Positions 25,562-33,978 of a stretch of 36,939 nt of DNA are shown here, in pieces. The notes under the pieces are model-generated. The model had not been told where the DNA came from. It worked only from the letters and a program-made list of their open reading frames with translations, and ran no database searches. Position 1 is the first letter of the stretch; every line of letters begins with the position of its first letter. The position numbers and the translations under genes are program-made. The stretch comes from an uncultured Helicobacter sp. (lineage in GTDB: Bacteria > Campylobacterota > Campylobacteria > Campylobacterales > Helicobacteraceae): contig CAMWUR010000017.1 of assembly GCA_947177485.1 (NCBI GenBank), positions 1 through 36,939 on the forward strand. Direction: 5' to 3'.

Positions 25562-26302
25562 CTACACACCTGCAAGATAATCAAAAAATTCTTCCTCGAC
25601 CTCAAAACTCCTGCCCAGCTGCATACGATTGATAAGGCTTTTATCTCCTAAAACATGTGGCTTTTGCCTGTGCATTATCAACACCTTATCTGCAAGCTTT
25701 TGTGCATTTTGAGGATAGTGTGTATTGATAATGATACTCTTGCCATTATCTTTGAGTTGTTGTAGAGTATTAAGGATTTTATGCTGATTCTTAAAATCGA
25801 GATTCGACTCGGGCTCATCAAGAATCACCAACGATGGATTATTAATAAGCGCGCGAGCAAACGCAACCATTTGGAGTTCGCCACCACTTAAACAATCACA
25901 TGTTTGATGATGTAAATGAAAGATTCCAAGTGTTTCTAGTGTCAATTTTGCCTTTTCAATATGCTCTTTTTTTGGGCAAAAATGGATAGATGTATTGCAG
26001 CCAAGCAGCACCATATCTAAAACACTCAAGCCAATATTTAAATTTTTTGCTTGGGGAATATAGGCAATTTTTGAAAATAGTTCTTTGCTTGACATTAAAG
26101 AAATGGGTTGATTTTGTAAATAACTCTGCCCCTTTTTCCATTTTAAAAATCCCATGCAACATTGAATCAATGTTGTTTTACCCACACCATTGCAACCTAG
26201 AACAGCAAGAATCTCTCTATAATCTATTTCAAAAGTCATTTCTGAAAAAATAACCTTATTACCACGATAAAATGCACCATTTTCAACGCGAAAACATTTC
26301 AT
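25562..26302 (-). CDS. FecE-type iron/metal-chelate ABC transporter ATPase
   Basis: A 246-residue ATPase. Walker A GCNGVGKTTLIQ near residue 36, ABC signature LSGGELQMVAFARAL near 138 and Walker B VILDEPESNLDF near 160 are all present. It should power the FecD-type permease encoded just upstream (ATGA-type overlap). Transport ligand unknown: haem, siderophore, B12 and nickel chelates are the options for this family. It is the last gene of a six-gene operon. Confidence 0.88.
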   Translation of the reverse strand: MKCFRVENGAFYRGNKVIFSEMTFEIDYREILAVLGCNGVGKTTLIQCCMGFLKWKKGQSYLQNQPISLMSSKELFSKIAYIPQAKNLNIGLSVLDMVLLGCNTSIHFCPKKEHIEKAKLTLETLGIFHLHHQTCDCLSGGELQMVAFARALINNPSLVILDEPESNLDFKNQHKILNTLQQLKDNGKSIIINTHYPQNAQKLADKVLIMHRQKPHVLGDKSLINRMQLGRSFEVEEEFFDYLAGV

Positions 26303-27282
26303 AACTTAACCACTCCTTTTGAACGATAAAGAATCACAAGAAACAAAAATGCGCCAACAATAGCACTTAGAATTGAGATGGGAATCTCCTCGGCACTTAG
26401 TGAACGACTCATTGTGTCGATGAGGAGCATAAAAATTGCGCCAACAAAGAGGCTAAGGGGCATTACAGAAGCCATATTGCTCCCATAAAGAATCCTTGCA
26501 ATATGAGGGATAATGAGCCCAACCCAACCAATGATTCCGCAAATACTCACCACGCATGCAACAATCAAAGTTGAAGCAAAAATAAACAGAAGACGAATCC
26601 TTGCAACATTAAGCCCAAGACTTCGTGCCTCAAAGTCATCAAGCATTAAAAGATTGTGCTTCCAACGATAGACAAACAGCACCAATGCACCCAAAAACAT
26701 GCCTGCACAACAAAAGAGGCATTGTGTCAAGTCGCTGACCGTGAGTGAACCTAGAAGCCAATAGGTGATAGTTGGCAAAGAATCTTGCGGGTCGGCAAGA
26801 TATTTGAGCAAAGAAATCAGGCTTTGAAACAAGGCGGAAATGATAATCCCGCCTAAGATTATCATCATTCTATTACTTGAATCGCGAGCAACAAAAAGCG
26901 TCAGTACGAGTGTTAGGATGCCAAATACAAACGCAAAGAATGTGAGCAAAGTAGTACTCAACCCCAAAAGCAATGCCAAAGCCGCGCCAAAACCTGCTCC
27001 ACTCGCAACACCCAAAATATCGGGCGAAGCAAGAGGGTTGCGAAAAATTGCCTGAAATGATGCGCCCGCAATTCCCAAAGATGCGCCTACAAAAATGGCA
27101 AGAATGACGCGTGGGAGGCGCACATTTAAAATAATATAGGCAAGATTATCTTCAAGAACATCACCTTGAATTGTTTTTAGAAGAATCCCAAATATTTCTG
27201 CATAACTAATTGCATACCTTCCAAGTCCAAGCACCCAAAATCCTAATGCAATTAGGATTATCAAACAAACTAAATAGCGCAT
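26299..27282 (-). CDS. FecCD-type ABC transporter permease
   Basis: 327 residues, about nine to ten membrane segments. VRLPRVILAIFVGASLGIAG, FRNPLASPDILGVASGAGFG and GWVGLIIPHIARILYG are hallmark FecCD/BtuC-type stretches; the last is the coupling region to the ATPase. It would work as a homodimer. Its ATG overlaps the receptor gene stop by one base. No second permease is present, which is usual for BtuC-like dimers. Confidence 0.9.
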   Translation of the reverse strand: MRYLVCLIILIALGFWVLGLGRYAISYAEIFGILLKTIQGDVLEDNLAYIILNVRLPRVILAIFVGASLGIAGASFQAIFRNPLASPDILGVASGAGFGAALALLLGLSTTLLTFFAFVFGILTLVLTLFVARDSSNRMMIILGGIIISALFQSLISLLKYLADPQDSLPTITYWLLGSLTVSDLTQCLFCCAGMFLGALVLFVYRWKHNLLMLDDFEARSLGLNVARIRLLFIFASTLIVACVVSICGIIGWVGLIIPHIARILYGSNMASVMPLSLFVGAIFMLLIDTMSRSLSAEEIPISILSAIVGAFLFLVILYRSKGVVKL

Positions 27283-29360
27283 TAGTAATTATAAACAAAC
27301 TTCACAAACCCATTGATTCCGGGTTCAAGAAGTGGATTTGTCAATGCTTGTGCATAGCGAATATTCTCTTGTGTAGCAGGGTTGCGCCCTTTTTGATTAA
27401 ATAGGTTTTCAACACCAACAATCATATCCATATCCTTAAGACTAGAGTTAAAATATCCTAGATGAAATGCGAAGTTGACATCACTCATTGTATAAGATGA
27501 TGTCTTTCTTTCCTGTGTGGCATCAATCCTTGTTTTGCCTTGATAATATCTTTGAATCCATTTTGCACTTCCAAATGGGAGATGATAGGCAAATTGGATT
27601 CTACCTGCAAAAGGTGAGATATAACTTAGCGGACGATTTGCAGTTTTGTTCTGCCCATAAGTATACGCCCCACTCAATCCAAGCTCTATATCATAGAATC
27701 GATGCTTGCTTTCAAGCTCAATTCCTTGCACATAAGCTTCCCCAACATTTTGCGATTGCGTTTTTCCATTTGTTAAAAGAACACTTTGAATCATATCTGT
27801 ATAATTTGTGCGATAAAAAACCAAAGAAGCATAATGATTTTTATCATGGATTCTCCCGCCTATTTCATACGTTTGTGCCGTTTCAGATTTTAAATCCAGA
27901 TTTGCCTCTGTTGTTGCATTTGGAAACATACCACTTGTCCCCGGAGAAAGAAAGCTTTGCGCTGCATTTGCCACAAAAGAAAAACGATTGTTAATAAAAT
28001 ATGTCGCACCAACACTCCCTGTAAATGCACCCGTTATTTTATCAGAATTTGAATCAAGAAAACGGGTGATTTCACCTGTGGAATCTGCATCTTCAACGCT
28101 TGAATGTTTATCACCAATTTTGATGATGATATAATCATATCTCAATGCGCCCGATAAGATAAGACTTTTGGTAATAGCATAATCATCTTTAATGTAGGGT
28201 GCGATTTCGATTTGCATTGTATCGCGCGAGTTTTTTAACACTCTCGGATTTGGAGTGAGATATTCATCTGTCAATGATTTTGGACTAATAGCACTATCAA
28301 TATTGAAACCATAACTTAGCTCATGTCCAGAGATATTTTTATCAAAATGAATGCGCCCACCAGCACTATATGTATCATACACTTTTCTATGATAATACGA
28401 ACCACCAATTGCAAGTGTATCCACCCAAATATCGGTATTATATCGCCGTAAATAAGCAAAAGTATCTATCTTATCAGCAAAACCTATATCATAAATTTCT
28501 ACACCCGCTCGAAGATAATGCTCGGTGAGTGGATCTTCTTTCATGTGTGCATCATACGATGTCCCGGGGCGGTTAAAGACAGAGGCTGCGTCATGGGAGC
28601 TTGCGCTCTGAAATCGACCCTGTGCATAATAGCGTACTTTCCCTTTTGTGTAGCCAATATTAAAGTCTGCGCCATAACTTTGGTAATGCGAATCGGGAGC
28701 AACACCTTCAGGAGTGCGAAAATTTGACGCATTGCGCCCATGCGCTCCGAGCAAAATATCCCAACCATCGCCCCCACCAATCAGTTCTGCCCGTCCCGCT
28801 GTGCCATAATTGACCGTGTTATATTCCAAACTCCGCACACGTGCAACTATGCTAAATGGTGCATTCACATCACCTCTAAATCGCCTTGTTTTGAAATTGA
28901 CAACACCATTCATGGCACTTGAACCATAGATTGTCGAAGCAGCACCTCGAATGATTTCTATGCTATCGACAGCCATAGGGTCTATTAGGTTAAATTCAAG
29001 CGTGCTACGTCCACGCACCTTGACACCATCGATGGCGATAATCGAACGTGTATTGTTAGAATTCATACCACGAATGCTAATCTGCCCGCCTAAACCACTT
29101 GTGCGCGCATAGACAATACCCGGCACACTTTCAAGTGCGGCTTGAATTCCTCCTGTGCCATTATTGGTCTCAAGCAATGCACGTCTATCAATCAAGCTCA
29201 CACTTTTTGTAGGTTGCTCTGCTTGGAATTCAGAAATATTCCAAGAGATGTCATTCATATCAACAATATTTCCAGAAACAACAGATTTATCAAGAGTTTG
29301 TATCTCTTGAGCAAAAAGAAATATGGACGTAAGCCCACTCATTAGAACTATATTTTTCAT
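27282..29360 (-). CDS. TonB-dependent outer-membrane receptor
   Basis: A 692-residue receptor. A signal peptide (about 1-18) precedes a plug domain with AALESVPGIVYARTSGLGG, IRGMNSNNTRSIIAIDGV and IEIIRGAASTIYGSSAMNG, followed by a 22-strand barrel ending FVKFVYNY with a terminal aromatic residue. It imports a substrate too large for porins using TonB-ExbB-ExbD energy; no tonB gene is in the window. The gene lies between the binding protein and the permease. No FRAP/NPNL haem motif was seen, so the ligand is open. Confidence 0.9.
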   Translation of the reverse strand: MKNIVLMSGLTSIFLFAQEIQTLDKSVVSGNIVDMNDISWNISEFQAEQPTKSVSLIDRRALLETNNGTGGIQAALESVPGIVYARTSGLGGQISIRGMNSNNTRSIIAIDGVKVRGRSTLEFNLIDPMAVDSIEIIRGAASTIYGSSAMNGVVNFKTRRFRGDVNAPFSIVARVRSLEYNTVNYGTAGRAELIGGGDGWDILLGAHGRNASNFRTPEGVAPDSHYQSYGADFNIGYTKGKVRYYAQGRFQSASSHDAASVFNRPGTSYDAHMKEDPLTEHYLRAGVEIYDIGFADKIDTFAYLRRYNTDIWVDTLAIGGSYYHRKVYDTYSAGGRIHFDKNISGHELSYGFNIDSAISPKSLTDEYLTPNPRVLKNSRDTMQIEIAPYIKDDYAITKSLILSGALRYDYIIIKIGDKHSSVEDADSTGEITRFLDSNSDKITGAFTGSVGATYFINNRFSFVANAAQSFLSPGTSGMFPNATTEANLDLKSETAQTYEIGGRIHDKNHYASLVFYRTNYTDMIQSVLLTNGKTQSQNVGEAYVQGIELESKHRFYDIELGLSGAYTYGQNKTANRPLSYISPFAGRIQFAYHLPFGSAKWIQRYYQGKTRIDATQERKTSSYTMSDVNFAFHLGYFNSSLKDMDMIVGVENLFNQKGRNPATQENIRYAQALTNPLLEPGINGFVKFVYNY

Positions 29361-29369
29361 TCATTTCCT

Positions 29370-30341
29370 TTAATTTAAAATACCCGCTTTTGGGTTTGGG
29401 TTTAGAATCGCATTGATATCTTCTTCGTTCAAATCAATTCCATAGAATTTCTTGCTGTGTTTTCTGTATATCTCTCCAATATCCATGTCCTTAAAGAGTT
29501 CAGGGTGATTCTTCTGTGCCATAAACAAAAGCACAGGACTAATGTCAAGACTTGGAGCAAAGGGACGATAGGTTGCAAGCGGGAGCTTATAAACACGTCC
29601 ATTTTTCACAGCATCAATATTCTGCCATGCTTTTGATTCTAGAATATCCGTTGGTAACAGCGGTGTAAAATTAGAGATATAGATAATCTCCGGATTCATA
29701 CGATAGATTTCTTCCATTCCCACTTCGCCGCTTTGCATATAGCCCAAAGCATTCTCTGCGCCGCTATATTGCAATAGATAATCTGCAAAGATTCCTGCGG
29801 CAATATTCTTATCCATTCGATGAATTACAATGCCTTTAGGCTTTTTTGTGTCTTTGGTTGCTTCTAAAATCCTATCTTCTGTTTGGGTAATATCATTAAT
29901 GATGTCCCTATTTTTTTGCTCAATCGGAAAGTAGGGCGCGAGACTATCGAGCCAATGTTGCAAGACTTTTTTGGAATTATGCTTGTCCACATTTGTCGTG
30001 AGCTTCACCGTGCGCGCTCCCGCGTTTTCTAATCCATTGCAAATCTTGATATTTGATTTTGGGCAGATATAGAGATCTGCCTTGAGGCTTAGGAGCTCTT
30101 CGAGATTCTCGCTATTGCCTACTTTTGCTTCTTTATACTTCGGGGCATATTTGTTTGAAAGAGAATGTTCCATTGCGTTATAAGACGCCTTGGGGATATA
30201 GATAAGTCTTGCGTCCGTCCAAAAAGCAAGCACAGACGTGAGAGGCCAAAGCCCAATCACGGCAACTTTTTGCGCCGCATGCAAAGGCAAAGCCACCAAA
30301 CAAACAAGAAAAAATACGCGCAAGATATTTGTTTTTAGCAT
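29370..30341 (-). CDS. Periplasmic metal-chelate binding protein
   Basis: A 323-residue binding protein with a signal peptide (about 1-23, FFLVCLVALPLHA). The fold resembles FecB/BtuF class III proteins: two lobes linked by a helix, with IVIHRMDKNIAAGIFADYLL and AWQNIDAVKNGRVYKLPLATYRPF, the typical NG(R/K)VY signature. It captures the ligand passing the receptor and hands it to FecD. Its start overlaps the upstream gene by a few bases. Confidence 0.85.
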   Translation of the reverse strand: MLKTNILRVFFLVCLVALPLHAAQKVAVIGLWPLTSVLAFWTDARLIYIPKASYNAMEHSLSNKYAPKYKEAKVGNSENLEELLSLKADLYICPKSNIKICNGLENAGARTVKLTTNVDKHNSKKVLQHWLDSLAPYFPIEQKNRDIINDITQTEDRILEATKDTKKPKGIVIHRMDKNIAAGIFADYLLQYSGAENALGYMQSGEVGMEEIYRMNPEIIYISNFTPLLPTDILESKAWQNIDAVKNGRVYKLPLATYRPFAPSLDISPVLLFMAQKNHPELFKDMDIGEIYRKHSKKFYGIDLNEEDINAILNPNPKAGILN

Positions 30342-30958
30342 GCTCTCTCCTTTCTAATATCCGCTTCCACCCATCGCATAAACTTTTCTAAAAACGGAAT
30401 CGTTGTGGGCATAAACCCCTGTCCAATATGAAAATCTGGGTCAAGCGAGGTGATATACATCGTTCCTTTGAAATGGTAGCTATCCTTATACATAATATTG
30501 CGTCCAATCTCATCAACCAAGATTCTCTCACAACCTTCATCAACATCATAGACACCATGATAATGCCATTTGCATTCTTGAAGACTCAAAAAATTCCATA
30601 TCTCATTGCTCTCATCGAACGCATAAAGAGGTAAATCCGCTCCTTCATGAATCCACCACCAAAAATTCACTTCACTTTCACTAAAACGTACAAATGGTAG
30701 ATAGGGTTCGAGCACCTCACCAAAAGAAACGATATTGCCACCATTGCTAAGATAATCCTCAAATTTTTGCGCATTTTGCATAAGAAATTCGAGATTGAGA
30801 CGCGAGGCAATCACAACACAATCAAATCCTGAAAGATCGGTTTGATGTAACTTTGGGAGATAGATTTTCTCATCAAAAAGCAGCGCGAACTTTCCATTCA
30901 CCGCACTAAAAAGCCCCTCGTGATAACATGAACCACCTGTAATAATTGCCTTTTTCAT
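30335..30958 (-). CDS. Unknown protein with amidotransferase/ThuA-like look, copy 2
   Basis: 207 residues, no signal peptide, so cytoplasmic. It opens MKKAIITGGSCYHEGLFSAV, then FDCVVIASRLNLEFL and FEDYLSNGGNIVSFGEVLEP, the beta-alpha pattern of class I glutamine amidotransferase-like (ThuA) folds where a GG loop precedes a strand. Trp-rich EVNFWWWIHEGADLP and several His residues follow (WHYHGVYD). I see no assured Cys-His-Glu triad. ATG at 30958 overlaps the previous stop (ATGA) and has AAGGAGAAGGA upstream; a longer frame exists from 30988. It is upstream of the binding protein. Function unknown. Confidence 0.65.
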   Translation of the reverse strand: MKKAIITGGSCYHEGLFSAVNGKFALLFDEKIYLPKLHQTDLSGFDCVVIASRLNLEFLMQNAQKFEDYLSNGGNIVSFGEVLEPYLPFVRFSESEVNFWWWIHEGADLPLYAFDESNEIWNFLSLQECKWHYHGVYDVDEGCERILVDEIGRNIMYKDSYHFKGTMYITSLDPDFHIGQGFMPTTIPFLEKFMRWVEADIRKERAC

Positions 30959-31629
30959 TCCTTCTCCTTCAAAACTTTTGCAATCCATAGCATGAGATTG
31001 AGCCCCATGCGTTTTGCTGTGCTACTTTCATATAATCCATAGCCCAATAAGTCCGCTCCTGCTGTGCAGACTATCACACCTTTTGTGCTCTGTCTATCGA
31101 TATAGGCAACGCATTGTCCTTCGCTATCTTTCAAAAAAACACATGCATTGGGGGGCGGTAGAAAATAGCCACGACTAAAGAACCCCTTGACACCGCGGCG
31201 ATAGTTGATGTCATAATCTTTCACGCCATGCGTAATCTCATGTCCACATGTGCGCACTTCGCGCATGCGAATCGGCGTTTGACTCGCGATATAGAGCGAA
31301 TTGCCCGCGAGCCATTCCTTGCAATTCTGCGTGAAACTCAAAAGGATTCCACCCTTTTCCAAAAAAGCCGCGATTTTCTCGCGATTCTCATAAAGCAGAA
31401 TCTCGTCTATGCCCATCGGCACAAGCACAACATGGCAATCGAATAAATCATTTTTTGGCCCTGCTAGCGCATCATACGCATTGATTTTGCGAATCGTTTC
31501 TCGATAGAAACTTTTGCATGTGCCATTGCTCATAATCGACCTGCCTTGTGTATCGAGCTGTACGATACCACCACGTGATTGGAGATATGCAAAACAATCC
31601 CCTATCCTCTTATAATCCAACATTTCCAT
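30955..31629 (-). CDS. Unknown protein with amidotransferase-like look, copy 1
   Basis: 224 residues, first gene of the operon, cytoplasmic by lack of a signal. LFDCHVVLVPMGIDEIL then IAAFLEKGGILLSFTQNCKEWLAG parallels the DCVV/LSNGGNIVSF pattern of the next gene, so the two look like distant paralogues. The C-terminal half has AYIDRQSTKGVIVCTAGADLLGYGLYESS. It contains several Cys residues but no triad I can place. It may process a ligand-metal complex or support its export or insertion after uptake, but this is inference from position only. Confidence 0.65.
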   Translation of the reverse strand: MEMLDYKRIGDCFAYLQSRGGIVQLDTQGRSIMSNGTCKSFYRETIRKINAYDALAGPKNDLFDCHVVLVPMGIDEILLYENREKIAAFLEKGGILLSFTQNCKEWLAGNSLYIASQTPIRMREVRTCGHEITHGVKDYDINYRRGVKGFFSRGYFLPPPNACVFLKDSEGQCVAYIDRQSTKGVIVCTAGADLLGYGLYESSTAKRMGLNLMLWIAKVLKEKE

Positions 31630-31951
31630 AGAAACTCCAAAATAAATCTAGTTATCATAATTGATATTATTCCACAAAAAAACTTTTTTATGGCTTAAAA
31701 TATAAATAGGACTTATTTTTACTATATTTTTATAATAATGTAACCACGTGTAGTCTGCATGTCTGCAATGATGAAGGAATTGGGAGTTTTTTTAGTTGAG
31801 TTTGGGCAGCACAATTAAGGCAAGCAGCAACTATGGCACAAAATCTTGCCCCTATTGCACCGCGAACGCAAGCAATCGATGTCTCTCGCTTCTCATAGAT
31901 TGCTGCGTCTCATCATAAAATGCGTCTCGGAATAGGAATGAGCTACAATTC
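31630..31951. promoter_or_regulatory. Upstream region of the uptake operon and mosaic spacer to catalase
   Basis: The 322-base gap has no good coding frame. The part nearest the operon (31640-31740) is very AT-rich and holds the inverted repeat ATAATTGATATTAT (31657-31670) just before the first gene. This could be a repressor site, with Fur and NikR as candidates by AT-richness only. The part nearest catalase (31840-31945) holds inverted repeats AGCAATC / GATTGCT (31871-31877, 31898-31904), two GCGTCTC copies and TAGGAAT / ATTCCTA flanking 8 bases, the last possibly a catalase transcript end. Confidence 0.45.
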
Positions 31952-33385
31952 CTAGAGAACGAGCTCGGCAACCCGCTTGCCATACGCTGGGTCAGCCTTT
32001 TTGAAATGCTCGATTTGTCGCTTTTTAATCTCTGTTGGCACGCCTTCCATTGCGTCCTTGATATTTTGGCACAACGCTTCTTTTTGCTCCGCGCTCATTA
32101 AGCGATACAAATCCCCAGCTTGCACGAAGTAGTCGTCCTCTGTATCGCGGTGATTGTATCTATCCGCCACATCGCCGCCGTCTGTGCGCAATGCAGGCTC
32201 AAGCGCGTTAGAATCCTCCGCATAGTCATTATAAAAGCTTGGCTGATAATTGCGTGCACCACCAAATGCGCCTTGCTGCATGAATCCATCGCGATGCGTG
32301 TTGCTTATGGGCGCAATCGGTGCATTGACAGGGAGCTGCGTATGATTCACTCCCAAACGATAACGTTGCGTATCCCCATAGCTAAAAAGCCTGCCTTGCA
32401 ACATTTTATCGGGGCTATACCCTACTCCGGGAACGATGTTTGCAGGATTAAACGCCGCTTGCTCGACTTCGGCAAAATAGTTTTGCGGATTCTTATTGAG
32501 CTCCAAAATCCCTACTTCGATGAGCGGGTAATCTTTATGACTCCAGACTTTTGTCAAATCAAAAGGATTGAACCGATATTTTGGCGCATCGCTTTCGGGC
32601 ATAATCTGCACACAGAATCGCCACTTGGGATAATTCCCCTTTTCGATATTCTCGAACAAATCGCGCTGATGACTCTCTCTGTCGTTTGCGACAATGGCTG
32701 CCGCTTCTTTGTTTGTGAGGTTATGGATTCCCTGCAATGATTTGAAATGAAACTTCACCCAAAAACGTTCATTTTTCGCATTGATAAAACTATACGTGTG
32801 GCTTCCAAATCCATGCATTTCGCGGTAACTGCGTGGAATCCCGCGGTCGCTCATGAGAATCGTTACTTGATGCACACTCTCGGGGTGCAAGCTCCAAAAA
32901 TCCCATGCTGCCGTATTGCTACGCAAATTGGTCTTGGGGTCGCGCTTTTGTGTGTGGATAAAATCAGGGAATTTCACAGCGTCTTTGATAAAAAAGACAG
33001 GTGTATTGTTGCCAACAATATCCCAATTGCCCTCGTTTGTGTAAAGCTTGAGTGCAAACCCGCGCACATCACGTTCGGCGTCTGCTGCGCCCCTCTCGCC
33101 TGCAACGGTTGAAAAACGTAAAAGCGCTTTAGTTTTTTTGCCGACTTTACTAAAAAGTTCTGCTTTAGAATATTGCGTGATGTCATTGGTGATTGTCAGC
33201 TCGCCATACGCCGCGCTACCTTTGGCATGCACGACTCTTTCAGGGATTCTCTCGCGGTCAAAATGTGCAAGTTTTTCAAGCAACCATGTGTCTTGCAAAA
33301 GCGTTGGTCCTCGTTTGCCCGCTGTCATCGAGTTTTGGTTATCACCAATAGGTGTGCCTGTGGCAGTTGTAAATGTTTTAGCCAT
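31952..33385 (-). CDS. katA: Haem catalase KatA
   Basis: A 477-residue monofunctional catalase. Catalytic His53 is in [11 protein letters not shown], the distal Asn in [12 protein letters not shown] near residue 126 and the proximal haem Tyr in [14 protein letters not shown] near residue 336, with the small-subunit clade length. It removes hydrogen peroxide. In Helicobacter and Campylobacter it is regulated by Fur or PerR. The start is ATG with AAGGAG seven bases upstream. The sequence lacks the extended Lys-rich C-terminal tail that H. pylori KatA (505 residues) carries. Confidence 0.95.
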   Translation of the reverse strand: MAKTFTTATGTPIGDNQNSMTAGKRGPTLLQDTWLLEKLAHFDRERIPERVVHAKGSAAYGELTITNDITQYSKAELFSKVGKKTKALLRFSTVAGERGAADAERDVRGFALKLYTNEGNWDIVGNNTPVFFIKDAVKFPDFIHTQKRDPKTNLRSNTAAWDFWSLHPESVHQVTILMSDRGIPRSYREMHGFGSHTYSFINAKNERFWVKFHFKSLQGIHNLTNKEAAAIVANDRESHQRDLFENIEKGNYPKWRFCVQIMPESDAPKYRFNPFDLTKVWSHKDYPLIEVGILELNKNPQNYFAEVEQAAFNPANIVPGVGYSPDKMLQGRLFSYGDTQRYRLGVNHTQLPVNAPIAPISNTHRDGFMQQGAFGGARNYQPSFYNDYAEDSNALEPALRTDGGDVADRYNHRDTEDDYFVQAGDLYRLMSAEQKEALCQNIKDAMEGVPTEIKKRQIEHFKKADPAYGKRVAELVL

Positions 33386-33439
33386 GTCATTTCTCCTTGT
33401 TTTAAAATAGAAATTTTATTATATCATAAAAGTTATTAA
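33386..33439 (-). promoter_or_regulatory. Catalase promoter
   Basis: On the minus strand TATAAT (33418-33423) lies about 33 bases before the ATG, giving a leader of about 26 bases with the AAGGAG ribosome site. Just upstream, TTATTAATTAT (near 33430-33441) is AT-palindromic and in the right place for PerR or Fur, but it is only a weak match. Confidence 0.5.
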
Positions 33440-33685
33440 TTATGAAATTTTCTCATTTATTTTGGGGATTTGCTTTTGAAATCTTTCGAATGGCAGATAG
33501 CAAATTAAACACGTTCGCTCGCTTTGGTTGGTTGTGAAGTTCGCCTCAAGATTTGTTGTATCGATTGCTTTGGGTTCTTGTGGTGTTGTCTCTGCCTCTG
33601 CGTTGGTCTCACTCGATTGCGCTTCAGACAACAACGATTCTGTTTCTGCTTTTGTCGGTTTTTTGGTTGGTTTTTTGGTGTCCAT
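33440..33685 (-). CDS. Small Lys/Thr/Glu-rich protein of unknown function
   Basis: 81 residues. Thr-Lys-Pro repeats open it (MDTKKPTKKPTKAETES), followed by an acidic Glu/Thr-rich middle and a CxxC near the end (RTCLICYLPF). AAAGGA precedes the ATG by six bases. Low-complexity content makes the family unreadable. Its start faces away from the small peptide gene 33827, with a shared AGAATATTCT palindrome between them. A longer frame on the same strand (33505-33888) is out of phase and weaker. Confidence 0.5.
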   Translation of the reverse strand: MDTKKPTKKPTKAETESLLSEAQSSETNAEAETTPQEPKAIDTTNLEANFTTNQSERTCLICYLPFERFQKQIPKINEKIS

Positions 33686-33727
33686 GTTTGTCCTTTGTGT
33701 GTGTTACAAAGGATTTTTAGGATTGTT

Positions 33728-33826
33728 TGGGTAGAATATTCTTGCAAGGTGCGAATCTCCCACAAGGAGTTGGCGCTCCTTGTGAGGTGGTTTGCAAATC
33801 CTCCTTGTGAAAGGGGGTGATGCAAT
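33728..33826 (+). promoter_or_regulatory. Leader with metastable hairpins upstream of the 25-residue peptide
   Basis: TAGAAT (33732-33737) is a candidate -10. The leader holds CACAAGGAG (33761-33769) pairing with CTCCTTGTG (33776-33784), a 9-bp perfect stem with a 6-base loop. CTCCTTGTG recurs at 33801-33809, so the same arm can pair with either copy. CCTCCTT (33800-33806) can instead pair with AAGGGGG (33811-33817) across a GTGA tetraloop, hiding the ribosome site 9 bases before ATG. This resembles metastable leaders of type I toxin mRNAs. Confidence 0.55.
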
Positions 33827-33904
33827 ATGAAAACAATTACACAACTTTTAGTTATAGCATATCTTGTCTTAAAGATTGCTTTAGCCATTAAACAATGGCT
33901 CTAA
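33827..33904 (+). CDS. 25-residue hydrophobic peptide, possible type I toxin
   Basis: ATG at 33827, stop TAA at 33902. It starts MKTITQLLVIAY, has a hydrophobic core and ends LAIKQWL, a single membrane helix with basic residues at positions 2, 16 and 22. AAGGGGG lies 9 bases before the start. An alternative ATG at 33820 gives a 23-residue polar frame with only 2 bases spacing. Hairpin leader, strong terminator and a possible antisense promoter inside the gene (TGCTATAAC on the minus strand) point to a regulated toxic or signalling peptide of the TisB/AapA type, but its sequence does not match any family I recognise. Confidence 0.5.
   Translation: MKTITQLLVIAYLVLKIALAIKQWL
33851..33859 (-). 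promoter_or_regulatory. Candidate antisense promoter inside the small peptide gene
   Basis: Minus strand TGCTATAAC is an extended -10. A start near 33844 would send an antisense RNA across the peptide start codon, its ribosome site and leader, like IsoA RNAs of Helicobacter. I did not find a T-run terminator for it. Confidence 0.3.
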
Positions 33905-33959
33905 AGGTGTTTTTGTTTGCACACCTCGCTTCCCCTACACATTGTAGGGGAGCTTTTTT
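33905..33959 (+). terminator. Rho-independent terminator after the small peptide
   Basis: CCCCTACA (33932-33939), loop CAT, TGTAGGGG (33943-33950), then AGC and six T (33954-33959). The stem can extend with GCT/AGC around one bulged T. A second hairpin AGGTGT / ACACCT (33905-33910, 33921-33926) stands just before. The stop codon is adjacent, so the whole transcript would be about 215 bases. Confidence 0.8.
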
Positions 33960-33978
33960 CTATCCACTCTTGCCACTC

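Noticed and set aside
31657-31670. Naming the repeat a Fur box
   Set aside because: Arm spacing is longer than the usual 7-1-7 pattern and AT-rich promoters give such repeats by chance.
33505-33888. 127-residue minus-strand frame overlapping 33440-33685 and the small peptide
   Set aside because: Out of phase with the better supported small gene, low complexity, no ribosome site.
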